Assembly: GCA_973895155.1 (NCBI GenBank)
Contig: OZ316895.1
Span: 992,001-1,056,000 of the forward strand
From: Marsupella aquatica
Lineage: Eukaryota > Marchantiophyta
Length of the DNA: 64,000 nt
Direction of reading: 5' to 3'
Numbering within the stretch: position 1 is the first letter of the stretch; the number at the start of each line of letters is the position of its first letter. The position numbers and the translations under genes are program-made. The notes below the pieces were generated by a model. That model was given only the letters and a program-made list of their open reading frames with translations. It searched no databases and had not been told where the DNA came from. Positions 45,457-55,303 of the stretch are shown here, one piece after another.

Positions 45457-45853
45457 GCCGGCCCTTTCACTTCTGCTATACGATTATGAATCCCTTTCAA
45501 TCTTCAAAAAATCTCGATGAACTTGCAAACCATCCTCGACTCCGCAAACCCTAAGAAATCCGGGGATCGATCTTCCGTTCACTGGGCCGACAGGTTGTCA
45601 ATTGTCAAGATGATGGCCCACAGTGAGAAGCTCCATAATTCCTATTCGATCACGATAGCTCGCAGGGCAAAATCTTAATGAATCTCGGCTCAATGCAAAC
45701 AGCACAATGCTCATGTCTGAACGTGATCCTTCGAGGGTTTTTTTAACTCGTTTTAAAAACCTATAAGTAGAGTAGTGCTGTACTGCCAAGTCCGCAATCT
45801 TTCCGTGCCGGAGACGAATGGGATTAGAAGAACGAGCGAAGGGACCACTTATG
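45457..45853. other. Upstream of the membrane-protein gene, to the hAT edge
   Basis: Promoter and 5' UTR side of the minus-strand gene. The large element starts about 400 bp upstream of its start codon. No core promoter element could be assigned. Confidence 0.5.
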
Positions 45854-45952
45854 CCCGGTTTGATGTGACGGGCAACTTGTCGAGTTGCCCGGCACGTAAA
45901 CTCGGCATTTGCCGGCCTGAAATGCTCTCATTTGACGCATATTCGCCTTTAT
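45854..45952 (+). repeat. Left terminal region of the hAT-like element
   Basis: It starts with CCCGGTTTG and includes GACGGGCAACTTG, GTTGCCCGGCACG and ATTCGCCTTTATTCCCCGG. It aligns along its length with the left ~95 bp of the MITE at 8391. An extra ~21 bp compared with the right end (between CCCGGTTTG and GTTGCCCGGCA) keeps the terminal inverted repeat short. Confidence 0.82.
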
Positions 45953-46460
45953 TCCCCGGTTCGGCCCGAACTTCTCCCGGCCCGGCCCGAACTCCTCCCG
46001 GCCTCTTCCCGGACCCGGCCCGCCCCCCCCCCCTACCTCTCATCACCCGGCCCCGGCCCTACGCCGCGGCTTTACATCCCGGCCCGGCCCGGGTGGAGGG
46101 GGGCCCGGGTGGGGGGAGGAGGAGGCCCGGCCCGGGTGGGGGGAGGGAGGAGGCCCGGCCAGGGTGGAGGGGGGCCCGGGTGGGGGGGGAGGAGACCGGG
46201 TGGGGAGGAGGACGAGGCCCGGGTGGGGGGAGGGAGGAGGGCCGGCCCGGGTGGAGGGAGGCCCGGGGGGGAGGAGGCCCGGGTGGGGGGAGGCCCGGGT
46301 GGGGGGGAGGAGGGAGGCCCGGCCCGGGTGAAGGGAGGGGTGGGAGCAGGGAGGAGGGAGGCCCGGGTGGGGGGCAGGAGGGAGGCCCAGCCCGGGTGAA
46401 GGGAGGGGTGGGAGCTGGGAGCAGGGAGGCCCGGCCTGGGTTAAGGGAAGATAAGCCCGG
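45953..46460 (+). repeat. C-rich then G-rich subterminal block, left
   Basis: The strand is C-rich to about 46,080 (CCCGGCCCGGCCC, C9-10 runs) and then flips to G-rich with repeated GCCCGGGTGGGGGGAGG to 46,460. The G-rich part has many runs of four or more G in close succession, so G-quadruplex formation is plausible on this strand. Because repeated units lack stops, long frames are open here (one of 230 codons). They are composition artefacts. Confidence 0.85.
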
Positions 46461-46664
46461 GTTTTAGAGTTATGGATAAACTCAATTGAGATAAGCCATA
46501 TCTGCTAATTTGGGGTTGTGATGATTTCTCGCCTATCTAGTATTTCAACTCCGCTAAATATAGAACGTTTTTTCATTCTAAATTGTATAAAACTTTGAGT
46601 TTTTCTCATTAGACACACTTCACTAAAAGTAGAGCACTCTATGTAAAGAGATAGAAAAGACTTT

Positions 46665-46993
46665 TGTGCGCGCGTGCTTGGAGGTTTTACTCGGCATGTG
46701 GTAATCCGCATAATAATTTTCTTCTTATCCCTTAACAATTTAGTGGTACTTGTGGGTATCGTGAAATAAATTTTGACAATGTTGACATTCATGTATGCAT
46801 GTTTGGAGCTAAAGCTTGACATGTGATATTTTACATGATTATCACTAATTGTCTCATATGTTTTCACTATATCGATAAATGCTCATTAAATTATAGATAT
46901 CACATACGTCGGATAGTAATGTTAACAACCAGAAAACAAAAGAGAACCGTTGTGCGCATGTTTGGAGTTTGACTCGACGTGTGATATTTCACA
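46665..46993 (+). repeat. Three subterminal motif copies, left end
   Basis: Copies lie at about 46665-46710, 46795-46837 and 46951-46993. The common form is GCGCATG(T/C)TTGGAG, then a few bases, then (A/T)CTTG(A/G)CATGTG or CTCG(A/G)C(A/G)TGTG, then (A/G)TATTTCAC-like. They are inverted relative to the copies at 54.1-54.4 kb and are probably transposase-binding sites. Confidence 0.75.
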
Positions 46994-47121
46994 GTAGTTT
47001 TTTTTCTCGTTTTATTGTTGTTACTTCAAAAGACTAACAAATAATCATTCAATTTTTATTAAGTGACTATGTTTAGCGACGTATAAGAAGACACTCTATG
47101 TGTAAAGTTCTTGTTTCGATC

Positions 47122-49895
47122 ATGTCTTCCGAAGAAGATGAGTCGGGCAACTCATCAGCTCATTCTACTCCTATTAGGCACGGTGGAAATCACAATCGAG
47201 ATTGTAGTGCAAAATTTTCCCCAGTGTGGAAATATTTTGAACGATGTGATACGCCATCAGCGTGTAATGATATTAATCGTATATATTGAAGATGCAAATT
47301 TTGTAAGAAATATACAACGCATCATGCAACACGAGCAAAAGCATATTTGTTGGGAAACATACACAAAGGAGATGTGCCACCTTGCACAGGCTTGTATGGA
47401 GTTGTTGACTTAAATGACATCAATAGAATGTACAATGTCATAAAGGTTGACCCATCCATAAAGTACAAACGAAGTGATGGAAGTCATGTTTTGTTATCCA
47501 TGAGAGGTCGTAGGTCATATAACCCATCTTCCAATTTGCAAGCATCAACTCGAGACTCAAATTTTGTTGACCTCGATGAGGATGGAAATATGAGTCATCG
47601 AAGTAGAGCATCAAATTTTGCAAACCCAATCATGGATGCTTATCAAATTCCAAATAGAGCTCATTTGGATAAGCTGTGGGCCAAAGCTTTTTATTCAAGT
47701 GGTATTTCGTTCAATGTGTCGGAGAATCCTTTCTTCCGTGAAGCAGTCACAGAAACCTCGAAAGGGATTGTAAATGGATATTCTCTTCCGGGTATGCGAA
47801 ATTTGAGAATGAAATTATTGGAGGAGGCTAGAGTTGATCTTACAAAGGACATGACAAAAACAATGAAGGAGGCAAAACCTTTTGGATATTCCCTTTCATC
47901 CGATGGATGGGAAAATATCCGAAGGGAACCTTTGATGAATGTCATGTTGTTGAGTTCAAAAGAAGATTTCTTTTTGGATAGTTGGAACGCTGCACAAGCC
48001 GACAAGAAAGATGGGAAGTATCTTGGTGACATGTGGTTAAAATACATAGATGACATTGGCGCCGATCACATCATACAAATTGTTACCGATGGGGCGCCTG
48101 CAAATCATGTAACAGGTGAAGAGATAGTCATGAAAAAATATCCGCATGTGACATGGAGTTGGTGTGCTACCCACGTTTTTAATTTGTTGCTAGAAGACAT
48201 GTGTGGCCACAAGAATGTTGTGCTAGATGAGCGGAAAAAAAATCCATTCAAAATTATTTTTAAGCACTTGAGATGGATAGTTAAAGCAGTTATATCATCA
48301 CAAAAGTTGTCTGCAATATTTGTGAGGAAATTTGGTGACAGGAAGTTGTTAAATCCAAATGCAACGAGATTTGCAACAATTTTTTTAATGGCGCAGAGAG
48401 CATTGGAGCTAAGAGGAGCTTTACAACAAATGGTCATTGATGATAAGTGGCAATCCTATCGTGATCGCCTGCCAGTTCGACCAAAGTCACAGGGGCATAT
48501 GACGAGGGGAAAGGCAGACGAACTTAAATCGTGGATACAACAAGATACATTTTGGGCTCAAGTAAAATCTACAGTTGCTTTTTTCCTGCCGTTGGTGAAG
48601 ATGTTGCGAGAATTCGATGGAGTTTCACCACAGTCTCCTTGGCTATATTGGAGCTTGAAAAAAAGAATAGCTAAACTGGAGGCGAGCATGGAGGATTGTA
48701 CATTAGTAACAGATTACTTAAAATCCAAAGATAATGAAAGTGTATATGGATCGACAAAAATCACTTACTACTGATTTCATGTTAGCAGCAACATATTTGA
48801 ATCCTCAATTTTTCTTCGATGAAGATGAAGATGTGGCAGGAAATGCAGAACTGTATAGAGGCTTCAATGATTACGTTCGTAGATATGCAGAACACAAGGT
48901 GAAGGCAGGAATCAACCATGATCGAGATGTGACGACACTTATTTCTGACATCCAAATGCAGGCATTTGAGGCTAAAAAAATTGCCTTCATCGATTACAAT
49001 TAGAGGAGCACAATCGAATATTGGGAAATTAAGTCCAGGAGAGTGGTGGCATTTGTATGGAGCTGATTACGCGGAGCTAAGATTGATGGCGAGAAGAATC
49101 ACGCATCAACAAATGTGTGCATCTTCATGCGAACGAAATTGGAGTTCGTACGGCTTTATCCATTCAAAAAGCCGTAGTAGGTTGACCAATGATCGGGCAA
49201 AAGACTTGGTTTTTGTATTCACAAATTCGAGGGTGCAAAAAGGGCTCACGAAGATGAGAAACCCTCATACGTCTATGTATAGACGATATGATGAAAGAAC
49301 AACAACAAATAATGGCCCGAGGCCTACTTCCATAGAAGGATGTCACACCGAACAACATGGTGTTACATGTGTGGCTCTTGGAGAGGATGATGTGGAGGAT
49401 TTTGATACAATTGATGATGCAGATGAGGCTTTGCAAGGATTATCATTACTCAATGATAGTGATATGTTGACTTGTATTCCACCAGATACTGAAATAAGTG
49501 ATGTCGGAGAATGGGAAGATGAAATGGATTTAATGATGTTCCCTACAATCGATGAGTCTCAAATTCAGGATGACGAGGACTACTCATTTGATGCAAACTT
49601 TGTAGTGCCTTCCCAACCAAACCCATCCTTCACATACCCAACATTGAATCTACAAAATGATGTCCAAGCAAGTACTTCGTACTTATTTCAACGACAAGGT
49701 GCTACATCGAAGCTCTGTCCTGAGAGAACAACACCAACTTTGTTTGCGCAACCTGATGATGCACAGTGGGGACAACATGTTTCTCCAACACAAAATATGT
49801 ATGAAAGGCAGAACATGACAAATCCATACACATCAAGCATACATGCCCGTGTTGGGGCATTTCAAGAATATCATAGCGCAGATCCGGTCCAATAG
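47122..49895 (+). pseudogene. hAT transposase: BED finger, DUF659, hAT C-terminal domain
   Basis: The frame opens at an ATG at 47098, with a second, more likely one at 47122 (MSSEEDESGNSS). A BED-type zinc finger spans about residues 28-70: FSPVWKYFERC, CKFCKK, and a His pair near THHATRAK. An in-frame TGA at 47287 falls in it. The DUF659 region follows (LWAKAFYSSGISFNVSENPF, YSLSSDGW, IIQIVTDGAPANH, WSWCATHVFNLLLEDM), with the Asp residues expected of the RNase-H fold. Frameshifts near 48,730 and 48,990 interrupt the C-terminal part. The hAT C-terminal block comes after (SPGEWWHLYGADYAELRLMA, SSCERNWSSYGFIHSKSRSR). An acidic tail runs to 49,895. Length and order are those of plant hAT/DUF659 proteins. 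Confidence 0.9.
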
Positions 49896-50403
49896 ATGAC
49901 AAGACAATTTCAATTTGATCGACAGTTGCAAGAAAATGAGAACAATAACACAAGGCACTTTTTGTCACAACCTTGATATCTGTTTAGGTATTACATGCTA
50001 GTACTATACGACAAACTATGATATACTATGCCGGATTGTGCATGTCCTATGCAATAAAATATGCTATACTAAACATTGTGTGTGCAATCTACTCATTTGG
50101 GTTCTCATTGTCTTGCGCTTCTGCTTTCACCTCTGCCAGTTGCTGACGACGACGATGGCGACGAATAGATCGCTGCATGTTTTGCTCATCTGTTGTTGGT
50201 CGATTGGCCATGGCATATTCCTTCCACTGTTAGAATCTACCACTGAATAGCAAATTGTCAAAGTCACCATCTGACAAGTTGTATTCATTAACTGTGAAGT
50301 TGTCAATGGGCCTTGAATCGATCTGTGTCATTGCAATACTCTCTTGAGTCATGTCTTCAGTGTCTTGTTGTGTCTCCATTGGTGGCATTTGTTTCAACAA
50401 ACC
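49896..50403. other. Spacer between the convergent genes of the hAT-like element
   Basis: About 500 bp separate the transposase stop codon from the stop codon of the minus-strand RING-like gene, so the two genes converge. Both 3' ends and terminators should be here. No coding sequence is recognised. Confidence 0.5.
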
Positions 50404-52014
50404 TCATTGCTCATACTCTCGTTCATGAAATGGTTTCCGACACCAACATTTTTGGCTCTTCTTTATCCACCGAAACAAGCAAGCATGATGCCATAAGTGA
50501 CCGCATATTCCCAAAATGGAAATAGATTCAAGACCCCATGGATACAAGCACCAAGTACATCTTCCATCCTTTTCTCGAACAAATTGGGCCATACTTTCAT
50601 CGGTCTTCCACTTGTCAAAAAATTTCTCTACATCTTCTGGATCCTCCTCCACATCCGAAAAAAGATGAGATTCTCCCGTAGGATCAATCATTTGCAAGTT
50701 CATATAATTGTAGTTCTTGCATCTTGATTTTTCCTTGTCTGATTGTCCATCCACCTCAGCAGTGTTCATTTGCTCGATCTCCTCTTGCAGATTGCTTATG
50801 ATCACCTCTTGTGATGCAACCTGATTCTTCAAATCCTGAATGACTCTATCTGCCTCTTGAACTTGTTTCATTTGACTACATTGACCATCCTTTTGGGCAA
50901 GTTGTTTGTTGAGCTTTGCGATCTCCTCCATCTTGTCGTACAGTTGCACCTTGTATTCCTTCACCTCCGAAGTAGTCACACTTTGAATGAGCATTTTTTC
51001 CATTGCTTTCATCTTCAAAACATTATCTTGCAACTTTGACTTATAGTAGTCAATGCTGCCAGCTTCACAAAGGTCAAGACAAAACTTTGTGCGGAGATTG
51101 TTCTCGATCAAATGACCAATCTCTGTGCCCAAACTCTTGCACACAATCTCCATGCTCAATGATTCTTTCTTTGGATCCAAAACACCAGTGAACTTTCCTG
51201 GTAAATTATTACTTGTAGATGCTGCAATGTTTGATGTTTTATCCACATGTTTTGGTGTGCTGAAACTTTCAGATTTAGTGAAGAGTCGTTCTAGTGCAGT
51301 CGGCTTATCTTTCTGATGTGCATGAATATCTTGCACATCATGTATCTTTCTTTTTGACCCTTTGTTGGTTGCTTGACTCGACATATCTTTTGTAGTATTT
51401 TTGTTGTTCTTGAAACCTATAATGTCCAGGACAGACTGATGCACAGAGTGAGTCATCTTGCCATCTTCTGTTTCCCAACGGTAATCCACCTTCCACTTGA
51501 GAATAAATTCAACAATTAGGAGTCAGAGAAAAGGAGGATAAACCGAGCTTGTTTTGCCTTGCACTTTCTTTGGAGCATACTCTCGAAATCTTTGCTGCCA
51601 ATGCTTGCCAATTTCCACATGTGTTACCTTGGACATTGTGTACTTCTCTTGCATCCAAGACCTTGTGGCCCATAAATTTTCATCATCAAAAATAATTTTC
51701 ATCCATTTTTGGAACTCCACACGTGGCATCAATATCTCCAATTCTTTGGCATTGATGGGCCATTCATTGTGAGGAGGTTTCACATTTGGCATTGTGATAT
51801 TCCATTCAACATCCTTGGTGTCCTCATCCATTTTGGTTATGCTTTGCCCTGCATGATTGCTACTCATTCCAATGTCCTCGTCTATGGGTTGAGAATCTTC
51901 TTCAGCGTATTGATCCTGAGACCAAAGGTGTAAATCCTGAGCAGGTTGCAAATATAAATATGGAATCTTTTTAGGTTTTTTCTCCTCGTCGGATTCCAAA
52001 TCCCATTTTTCCAT
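50404..52014 (-). CDS. Coiled-coil protein with RING-H2-like C-terminus, hAT cargo
   Basis: Two minus-strand stretches in the same frame, 52014-51544 and 51495-50404, are separated by one TGA. The 48 bp between them start GTTTATCC, end TTCTCAAG and contain CTAAT, so they could be a very short intron. Removing them gives 520 residues. An acidic N-terminal part (MEKWDLESDEEKKPKK) has a helical WMKIIFDDENLWATRSWM segment. A Ser/Lys-rich linker and a long coiled coil (about residues 290-400, KMEEIAKLNKQLAQK) follow. Near the end is a RING-H2-like cluster: CTWC, CGHLWHHAC, then KCWCRKPF. The last metal pair reads C-x-C instead of C-x2-C. A 3' splice site (TTATTGTAG, about 52,028) upstream suggests further 5' exons. 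The function is unknown; ubiquitin-ligase activity is an inference. No homologue is recalled. Confidence 0.6.
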
Positions 52015-52198
52015 CCTTGCAGATTCTACAATAACAAAAACATTTTTAGCATTCATTCACCATACACCCTTCAAGATAAAATTGATAACAAAATACAATG
52101 AAGAAAAATGAGTAATACATTTAATTCATATGACATGATTAAATAGATAATAGTTCATGACATCTATCATTGTCATTCACGATGAAACTATAAAATCC

Positions 52199-53856
52199 CT
52201 AATCTCTTAGATAAGGACTATTGTGCTGAACTAATCTACAATCTTGGAATGTCCTCATCATTCTCAAACTCCAATGAACACAATCCATTATTTTTTTGAC
52301 ATCAATGGCCATCATGTCACGTATCATAATATCCAATTTAGGGCCATGCTCTCTAGCATTCCAACCTCTATTCAAATATCGTGTCATTGGGTCATTCCAT
52401 CCCAATTTTCTGTGAGTAATGTCTCAAAGACATTGCCCAAAGCATATATGTCAGTTGCTTGACTGTACACTGCTGGATCGGAATGAACTAGCTCAGACGC
52501 CAATTGTGGATATTGTTTTTGATATGCAACTGCTTTCTCTGTAGGGGTGGGCCACATTCAATTTTGTGGTAATGTGCATTGTGACTTGTGTTTGGACAAC
52601 CCAAAATTACATATTCTTACATAAACTCTAATTGCCAAATCATCCTCGTGATCAAAGTGAAGAAGGATGTTCCCAAAATGAAGATCACAATGGAAACGGT
52701 CGTGTGCATGCAAATATTGCAAGGTCTCCAATAGAGCCATAGCAATCCCCAAACGATGTTCCAAAAAGAGTTTCTTTTCGGATATGAATGTCACATCAAC
52801 CTCAGAAGTGGATTGTGTCTTCCCTTTGCTCTTACTCCATTTTCCACACTTATCTATGAAGCTTCCCAAGTCACCTCCATTGTAATGGTCATAGATAAGT
52901 TTCGGTGGATCTTCGATAGTTATTGCGAAGGCCCCAATTATTCCTTTGTGATTCAAACCTCCCATGAGCACTTCTTGTAAGGCATCTGTTCGTCTCTTGT
53001 GCCGGTCTCCATCCTTAAATCGTTTTACAACCAGTGTTGCATTTCGAGGAATCAATGGGCAATCCAATATATGACATATGAACACATGTCCTTGGATGCC
53101 GCTTCCAATGCGATGCAAATTCGATACTTGCTCCCTCCTCAAGAAATGAATACTCTTGACTATGGGAACAACTCGTGATGGACGCGTTCCTCTATTTGCA
53201 ACCTCCACGTCAATCTCTCCAAACTGCATGACCTTGCTCGCATATTTGACATTACTCTCCGATTTGGCCATTGCTAACTTTTTGCTCCATTTAGCTAGAA
53301 AATCTCTTCTATGTGTGTATAGCCCAGGAACTCCAAGCATGACGGTCCCAGCCTCATCCAAATTGGATTCCAACTTGTCCCAAAGATTTACCGCAAAGTT
53401 CAATGCCAAATGTTCAACAAATCCACCCGGCTTCTCAAAATTATTTATTAAGGCAGCAATTTCATCTCAGGTCATGTCCTCTTCTTTCTCCACAGTCTCA
53501 CGCATGCAACGTCCCATGTCATTTAAAAGGTTTTTGTAACCCTCTGCTCCATGCATAGCATACTTCCTCTCAAAGCCATCCTGCTCATACTGTGCTGGCA
53601 AAGTGTAGGGATATAAAATCTTTTTCCAAATTGCAACTAACACATGTTGCCTTCTCTCTTTCAATGCAACACCAATTGCTCCTCCTCTATGTTTCCGTTT
53701 CCCTAAGGTTTTGCCATGTTTACAAATTTCTAAGGTTTTGTGAGCATTCCTTAGAGCATTGAGGGCATGAGGATCTGGTTGGTATCCCTCGTTTAGCATG
53801 GTCTTCATTGCCTCAAAAAGTTTCATATACTCTACACTCACATTTGCAGCGGCCAT
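52199..53856 (-). pseudogene. Protein-kinase-like gene (pseudokinase motifs), hAT cargo
   Basis: The minus-strand frame opens at an ATG at 53856 (MAAANVSVEYMKLFEAMKTM). It follows a likely 3' splice site, so a 5' exon may exist. After a helical N-terminal region and an in-frame TGA near 53,467 comes the kinase fold: glycine loop IGSGIQGHVF, ATP-binding Lys in TLVVKRFKDG, a hinge near LIYDHYNGGDLGSF, catalytic loop HCDLHFGNILL in place of HRDLKxxN, and ICNFGLSK where DFG is expected. A second in-frame TGA at 52,558 precedes ATDIYALGNVFETLL (helix F Asp), and a frameshift follows near 52,385. The Asn in place of the DFG Asp should impair Mg-ATP binding. The coiled-coil/RING-like gene lies 150-200 bp downstream on the same strand, and the two could be one transcription unit. 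Confidence 0.75.
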
Positions 53857-54098
53857 GTTCTCAAGTAACCACAACAAGTTGTAGGACAAAGAATAGGCAC
53901 TTACGGAGTGTGTTGGCTGCTTGCCGAGGGTATGGATGATGCAAGTACAATAAAGCTGGATCAAGAATCCTGAAATATCATTTCACACTTTGTGTTGGTA
54001 CCAATAATACCCAAGCAATGAAATTTTAATATTTGTTCAATTTTTTATTCATTTATTTAGTACTTTGAAAGTAACAACGATGAGGGGGAAAGACAACT

Positions 54099-54426
54099 AT
54101 GTGAAATACCACATGCCAAGCCGAAACTCCAAGCATGCGCACAAAAGATGTCTTTTCCTTCAAGTTGTTACATTCCTATTCCAATCTATGTGAAACCTAT
54201 AGTTTAGATGTCATTTGTAAATGTTGTGAAAATATTTACAAGGAATCAAGATATCCATGCAGAGTACCACATGCCGAGCGGAAACTCCAAGCATGCGTAC
54301 ATGAAAATCTCTATCCTAGAAAATACTCCACTCAATTCACAAATCACACTAAACTGTTAAGGCGATAATAGGTTCTCTCATACGAAATACCACATGCCAA
54401 GCATAAGCTCCAAGCATGCGCATACG
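54099..54426 (-). repeat. Three subterminal motif copies, right end
   Basis: Copies lie at about 54099-54141, 54258-54300 and 54379-54426. They read (G/C)AAATACCACATGCC(A/G)AGC, a few bases, then (A/G)(A/C)TCCAAGCATGCGC. Each is the reverse complement of the left-end motif. Number and rough spacing match the left side, so the element ends are built symmetrically. Confidence 0.78.
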
Positions 54427-54654
54427 TGAGAACACTAATATCCCTCCAAATTAAAACTAAATGTTAAAGTCATACATGGCAAAGCATAGCAAAAAAAGAC
54501 CAAAAACAATTCAAAAACTAGTGAACTAAACTCAAAACTAAGCAAAACATAAGCAAAAGCAAGAAAAACTTACCAAAGGCCTCTCCTACAAAACAAGCAA
54601 ACTTAGTAATGAAAAGTTAGTAATGAGAGAAAGTGAGGAGACCTCCTCACTTTA

Positions 54655-55221
54655 TAGGCCCGATCCCGGTCTGCCCCCCCTCCCCACCTCGCGAGCCGAC
54701 CCCGGGTGGCCGAGCCCGATCCCCCCCGATGGCTGCCCTCCTCTCGCGCGACCTAACCCTAAAGTCCCCCCCGGCCCGGCCCGGCCCGGCCCGGTCGCTC
54801 ATGGTGGGCCCGGGCCGGGGGAGCTTTAGGGACCGGGGCGGGGAATTAGGGACCGGGGCGGGGGGGCGGCTTTAGGGTCCGGGCCGGGAGGGGGGGGCTT
54901 TAGGGTCGGGCCGGGAGGGGGGGGTCCGGGTCGGGAGGGGGGGCTTTAGGGTCCGGGCCGGGAGGGCTGTAGGGTCCGGGGCCGGTGGGGGGGAGGGGGG
55001 CTTTAGGGTCTGGGCCAGGGCCTTTAGGGTCCGGGCCGGGAGGGCTTTAGGGTCCGGGGGGGGGGGCTTTACAGTCCGGGCTGGAAGGGTGAAGGGTCCG
55101 GGCCGGGGGAGGTTTAGGGTCCGGGGTCGGGAGGATGAAGGATCCGGGGTCTGGGCCGGGGGGTTTAGGGTCCGGGGCCGGGAGGGAAGAGGACCGGGAG
55201 GGAAGAGGCCGGGACCGGATG
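54655..55221 (+). repeat. C-rich then G-rich subterminal block, right
   Basis: The strand is C-rich to about 54,800 (CCCCCCGATGG, CCGGCCCGGCCC) and then G-rich, with repeats of GGCTTTAGGGTCCGGGCCGGGAGG to 55,220. The composition switch is in the same direction as at the left end, but the repeated word differs (TTTAGGGTCCGGG against CCCGGGTGGGG). TTTAGGG is also the plant telomere repeat unit, but here it never occurs as a contiguous array. Confidence 0.82.
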
Positions 55222-55303
55222 ATGTCGACCGGGAGAGACCGGGTGTTGGCTTGCCGGTTGACGGCCTTAAAACGGCCTATTTGCCGGGCAAGTCCAAACC
55301 GGG
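55222..55303 (-). repeat. Right terminal region of the hAT-like element
   Basis: Reverse-complemented it starts CCCGGTTTGGACTTGCCCGG and continues CAAATAGGCCGTTTT. The first 24 bases match the right end of the 228-bp MITE (CCTGGTTTGGCCTTGCCCGG) at all but a few positions. The left end shares CCCGGTTTG and TTGCCCGGCA. Confidence 0.85.

Larger units (their letters stand above)
45854..55303 (+). mobile_element. 9.45-kb hAT-like transposon with extra genes
   Basis: The ends are inverted: the left begins CCCGGTTTGATG and the right, reverse-complemented, begins CCCGGTTTGGAC. Both share a second TTGCCCGGCA a little further in. The flanks are CACTTATG (45846-45853) and CACTGATG (55304-55311), an 8-bp duplication with one mismatch, as in hAT elements. 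Inside, symmetrically from both ends, come a C-rich then G-rich block and three copies of a ~42-bp motif. The genes lie between these: a hAT/DUF659 transposase (plus) and, on the minus strand, a kinase-like gene and a coiled-coil/RING-like gene. The 228-bp MITE at 8.4 kb has the same ends. The coding genes have lesions, so this copy is probably immobile. Confidence 0.82.

Noticed and set aside
45775-46467. A 230-codon plus-strand frame rich in Gly, Pro and Arg
   Set aside because: It lies in the C-rich/G-rich block of the hAT end. Repeated GC-only words lack stop codons in every frame, and several frames are open at once. No start context or homology.
52199-53856. Host receptor-like or resistance kinase gene
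   Set aside because: It lies between the symmetric ends and motif arrays of the hAT-like element with no signal peptide, membrane span or LRR. Cargo of the element is the simpler reading, though capture from a host gene is possible.
54780-55220. Interstitial telomere repeat (TTTAGGG)
   Set aside because: TTTAGGG occurs only once per larger G/C-rich unit and never as a contiguous run, so it is not a telomeric array.
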